A DNA stretch of 64,000 nucleotides from Flaccisagitta enflata (taxonomy: Eukaryota > Chaetognatha > Sagittoidea > Aphragmophora): the NCBI GenBank assembly GCA_965153355.1, contig OZ231127.1, positions 39,556,001-39,620,000 of the forward strand, given 5' to 3'. Both the position numbers and the translations under genes were made by a program. The notes under the pieces were generated by a model that was given only the letters and a program-made list of their open reading frames with translations, was not told where the DNA came from and ran no database searches. Positions 31,721 to 64,000 of this stretch are shown one piece after another (position 1 is the stretch's first letter; each line of letters begins with the position of its first letter).

Positions 31721-33360
31721 TAAGTAGTTACTGGGTTTCCCAATTCAGTTGTAACATAATGAATCAACAAATCTCTGCTTTTAAGTTTTTAAATCGATTT
31801 TTCAAAAAAGATCTATGAAGATCTATGTCTGCACTTTTTGTCATTCTAAACTTAGTTGCGGGTTCAAAAAATATCAATTGAGTGGTAACATTAAGTGAAG
31901 AATTATCTATTTCATAGCTGTATTCAGAAGTTGCTGACTTTAACTGTTTGCTTTTTCTTGACAAATTGATATAAATACCTGGGATTGGTCTCAAATGAAA
32001 GATAATTGTACATAGATAGTATAGCTGCTTTGAAATCTTGGAAAATTTTGACAATCAATATCTTTGATATTTTTGGTCAAACATAATCAAGATAGTGGAA
32101 ATCTGGAAAAAATCAAATCTTACAAAATTTTTGAAATTTATTTAAAATTTCTTTGTGACCTAATCTATGACAAATTATCTGCCATTTGAGACAAATCGCA
32201 GACTTTTAGCTTAATTGGTTGAAAAATGCTAAACAGTGAAACACAGATATTTCCAAGTGCAGCAAAAAGTAAAAAACTAAGAAAAGACATGGTCAGAAAT
32301 CACTTGTGTATTTCTAAAAAATGTGGTACCTAAATAAATAATCTGATTGTCATAAAATTTTGCATGCAAAAAGTGCAGACCAAGAATTTTTTAAATCTTT
32401 TTTTTTCAGAAATTGATTTAAGGACTTAGAAGCAGATATATGTCGATTATTTGTCATAACTGACTAGGGACACCCTGTAAAAAGACTGATAGAATATGAA
32501 AGCAGAGATAGCTTAATGAGCGTGATGGCAAAAACCTTTCAAGAGTTGATTTCCTTTTCTTAAACTCGCCATCGCATCTTTAATGTCTGTTCTTCCATCC
32601 AGCAGTCCGTAGGTCCGTCCGCCAACCGCGCCCCGCCCAAATTTTCAAACTGAAATGGGAACAATTGTATTTAAATCCCAAAACCAAAAGTTTTTTTTAT
32701 TTTTAGCAGACTTTTTATAAGTTAAAGATTACCGTTTGCAAACCGCGGATTTTCAAAGAAATATTCAGAAGCAAAAAAAAAGGAAGTCCACCTTTTGAAT
32801 CCAGATCCAAGGGATAAGAACAGAAAAAACTACAAAAAGATGACGCTTCATAGGAATGAGGACCCTGTAATGCATGCACACCTTCTCCTCGAGTGTGGTA
32901 AGAAAATGCAGCAAACGAAACGGTATCATAGATGATATTGGTACCATTTGAGATTTGCTTCATATTTAACATTACCATTTCCAATTTTGCTGTTTTCATT
33001 GATTCATTCTATTTCTAAAATTTGAATTATTGGAGATTGAAGGCCTGAAGCCTGAAGGGTATGTTGGATGCTTATTTCAGTGGCAGGCAAGTCGCATGAT
33101 ACTCCATTTTGATTCACAAATATTCAAAAAATGTTCGTATTAAAAATGAAGATCTTTTTTCGATGCAAATGTTCAGTGAGGTGAAGAGGATGAATTAAAG
33201 AGGAATTCATAAGTGAGTGCTTCAGTTTGTACCTTGGCTCTCATGAAAGAACAAGATTGTTGAGCAAGTTCTTTGTGTAGTAGAGGTCTACTTACAATTT
33301 CTGTGTTAATTGGCAGCACTGGTTTGGTTTTTGTTTTCCTTGGTAGCTGCCTTTTGCCAA
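31721..33360. other. Intergenic, AT-rich, one decayed hairpin-family fragment
   Basis: No coding region I can support. 32566-32640 (CGCCATCGCATCT then TCCGTAGGTCCGTCCGCC) is a degenerate hairpin-family 5' end. A minus-strand frame at 32715-32999 has no codon or family support. Confidence 0.4.
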
Positions 33361-33361
33361 G

Positions 33362-33440
<79 letters not shown>
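33361..33440. repeat. (CT)n microsatellite
   Basis: About 80 bases of CT, just left of the CpG-containing region upstream of the UBAP2L transcript. Confidence 0.95.
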
Positions 33441-33441
<1 letters not shown>

Positions 33442-33689
33442 AGGAAAAGGAAGAGGAGAGCCGCCATAAGAGAGCCCACTGAGTAACAACAGATAAGCCT
33501 TTCTTTCCCGCTTGCATCTCGAGTCGTTGCGCATGCGCAGAGCCGACTATTTTTAAACTAACTACATATTTTTCGATTTTACTATGTCCTAAAATACCTA
33601 ACTTTTGGTTATAATTATTATCAATTACTATTACTTTTTGAATTTTAATGGGATTTCAATTTTATTTTCCAAGAATGACGTAATAACAT

Positions 33690-33744
33690 AAAGACTGTTG
33701 CCACCGCCATCTTCTAAGTGATTCTTTTGTCAGCGAAAACTAAG
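33690..33744 (+). other. UBAP2L: Candidate 5' UTR exon of UBAP2L
   Basis: GTTGCCACCGCCATCTTC resembles a metazoan 5' UTR (YY1-like GCCATCTT), and CTAAG|GTAAAT at 33745 is a good donor. The next acceptor TTCCTCCAG at 34120 leads into the exon carrying the start codon. The exon's 5' limit is unknown. Confidence 0.4.
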
Positions 33745-34172
33745 GTAAATTTCCCGGTATTTATTACTTATTTTTGTCAATTTTAGTGTGACATACGCAA
33801 ATGAGGAAAGAGATTTTCTTTTGGTTTGATTAGGTCAGACAATTGAATCATGGTTTCGTCTCTGGTACTTCTGCATATTGCTATGTGCGATATTTTAATT
33901 GTTTGGCTTTTACCAGACAGTATCACATGGTCAGCTGATAAGAATTACGTCGCAATGAGTAATATAACCGATGATCTTTTCATGGTGGTTTTTCCAGAAA
34001 TTCTTTGCAGAGAAATTCTTTGTAGAGAAAGGGTCATTTTTTAATGAGTCTTAATCCGAGCACATGGTAAATTTGCGGCTGAAAAATCCATCATAACACG
34101 AACTATTTTTTTTCCTCCAGATTTTGTACATAGTTGTTTTGTAAATATTGTAAAGTTGGACGACAACGGCAG

Positions 34173-63954
<29,782 letters not shown>

Positions 63955-64000
63955 GTAAGTCGATGATAATCTTTTCATCTTTAGATACGTTGAGACCGAC

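Noticed and set aside
32715-32999. Minus-strand 94-codon frame, considered as a missing APC4 exon
   Set aside because: No similarity to APC4 and no convincing splice sites.
33292-33534. Minus-strand start MRNDSRCKRER or MQAGKKGLSVV in a CpG-containing region, considered as first exon of a divergent gene
   Set aside because: The frame runs straight into the (CT)n repeat and resembles no known N-terminus; a divergent promoter remains possible but unsupported.

Overview
This is a gene-bearing but repeat-dominated piece of nuclear genome from an animal, most likely an invertebrate. The coding exons have GT-AG introns and match metazoan nuclear proteins: the mRNA-export adaptor ALYREF, the centriole cartwheel protein SAS-6, the histone-directed co-chaperone DNAJC9, a probable APC4 (anaphase-promoting complex) C-terminus, and UBAP2L/Lingerer. 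There are no operonic Shine-Dalgarno genes, no tRNA or rRNA gene that I can recognise, and no intact transposase or reverse transcriptase. The species cannot be fixed from the sequence alone.

Layout. 3-2726 (+): the 3' part of a large, low-complexity, unrecognised protein. 7480-12349 (-): complete five-exon ALYREF. 13956-23984 (-): complete three-exon SASS6. 26064-26966 (-): intronless DNAJC9, only 37 bases downstream of the stop of a five-exon reading frame (27004-28327, -) that resembles the APC4 C-terminus. About 33.7 kb to the right edge (+): UBAP2L/Lingerer, eight coding exons present, reading off the right end. Its second coding intron is 23.6 kb and holds most of the right half of the window.

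Between and inside the genes lies a dense population of non-autonomous elements and satellites. I can trace at least nine long-inverted-repeat (MITE-like) families. Most are bounded by TA dinucleotides with CAG/CTG-type termini, as expected of Tc1/mariner-derived elements. One 967-bp hAT-like element has a perfect 8-bp target duplication, and unoccupied versions of its host repeat occur elsewhere in the window.

The most unusual component is a dispersed family of about 18 copies. Each copy starts with a short hairpin (AGTCGCG...CGCGACT, AGATGCG...CGCATCT, AGTGCG...CGCACT and others). The hairpin is followed by CTCTATAA and a (TCCG/TCGG/TTGG)n tract. The copy ends with the reverse complement of its own 5' arm plus TTGGCC...GGCCTTGTT. 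The arm sequence differs between copies, but the three parts of a copy usually change together. Many copies carry a private tandem repeat in the middle.

Microsatellites are extreme ((CT)n, (CA)n, (TA)n, (TTG)n, (CAT)n, polypurine arrays), and a 1.85-kb minisatellite is open in all reading frames by arithmetic alone. In two UBAP2L introns, CT repeats lie immediately upstream of the 3' splice site and may serve as the polypyrimidine tract. Most long open reading frames in the window come from these repeats and are not genes.
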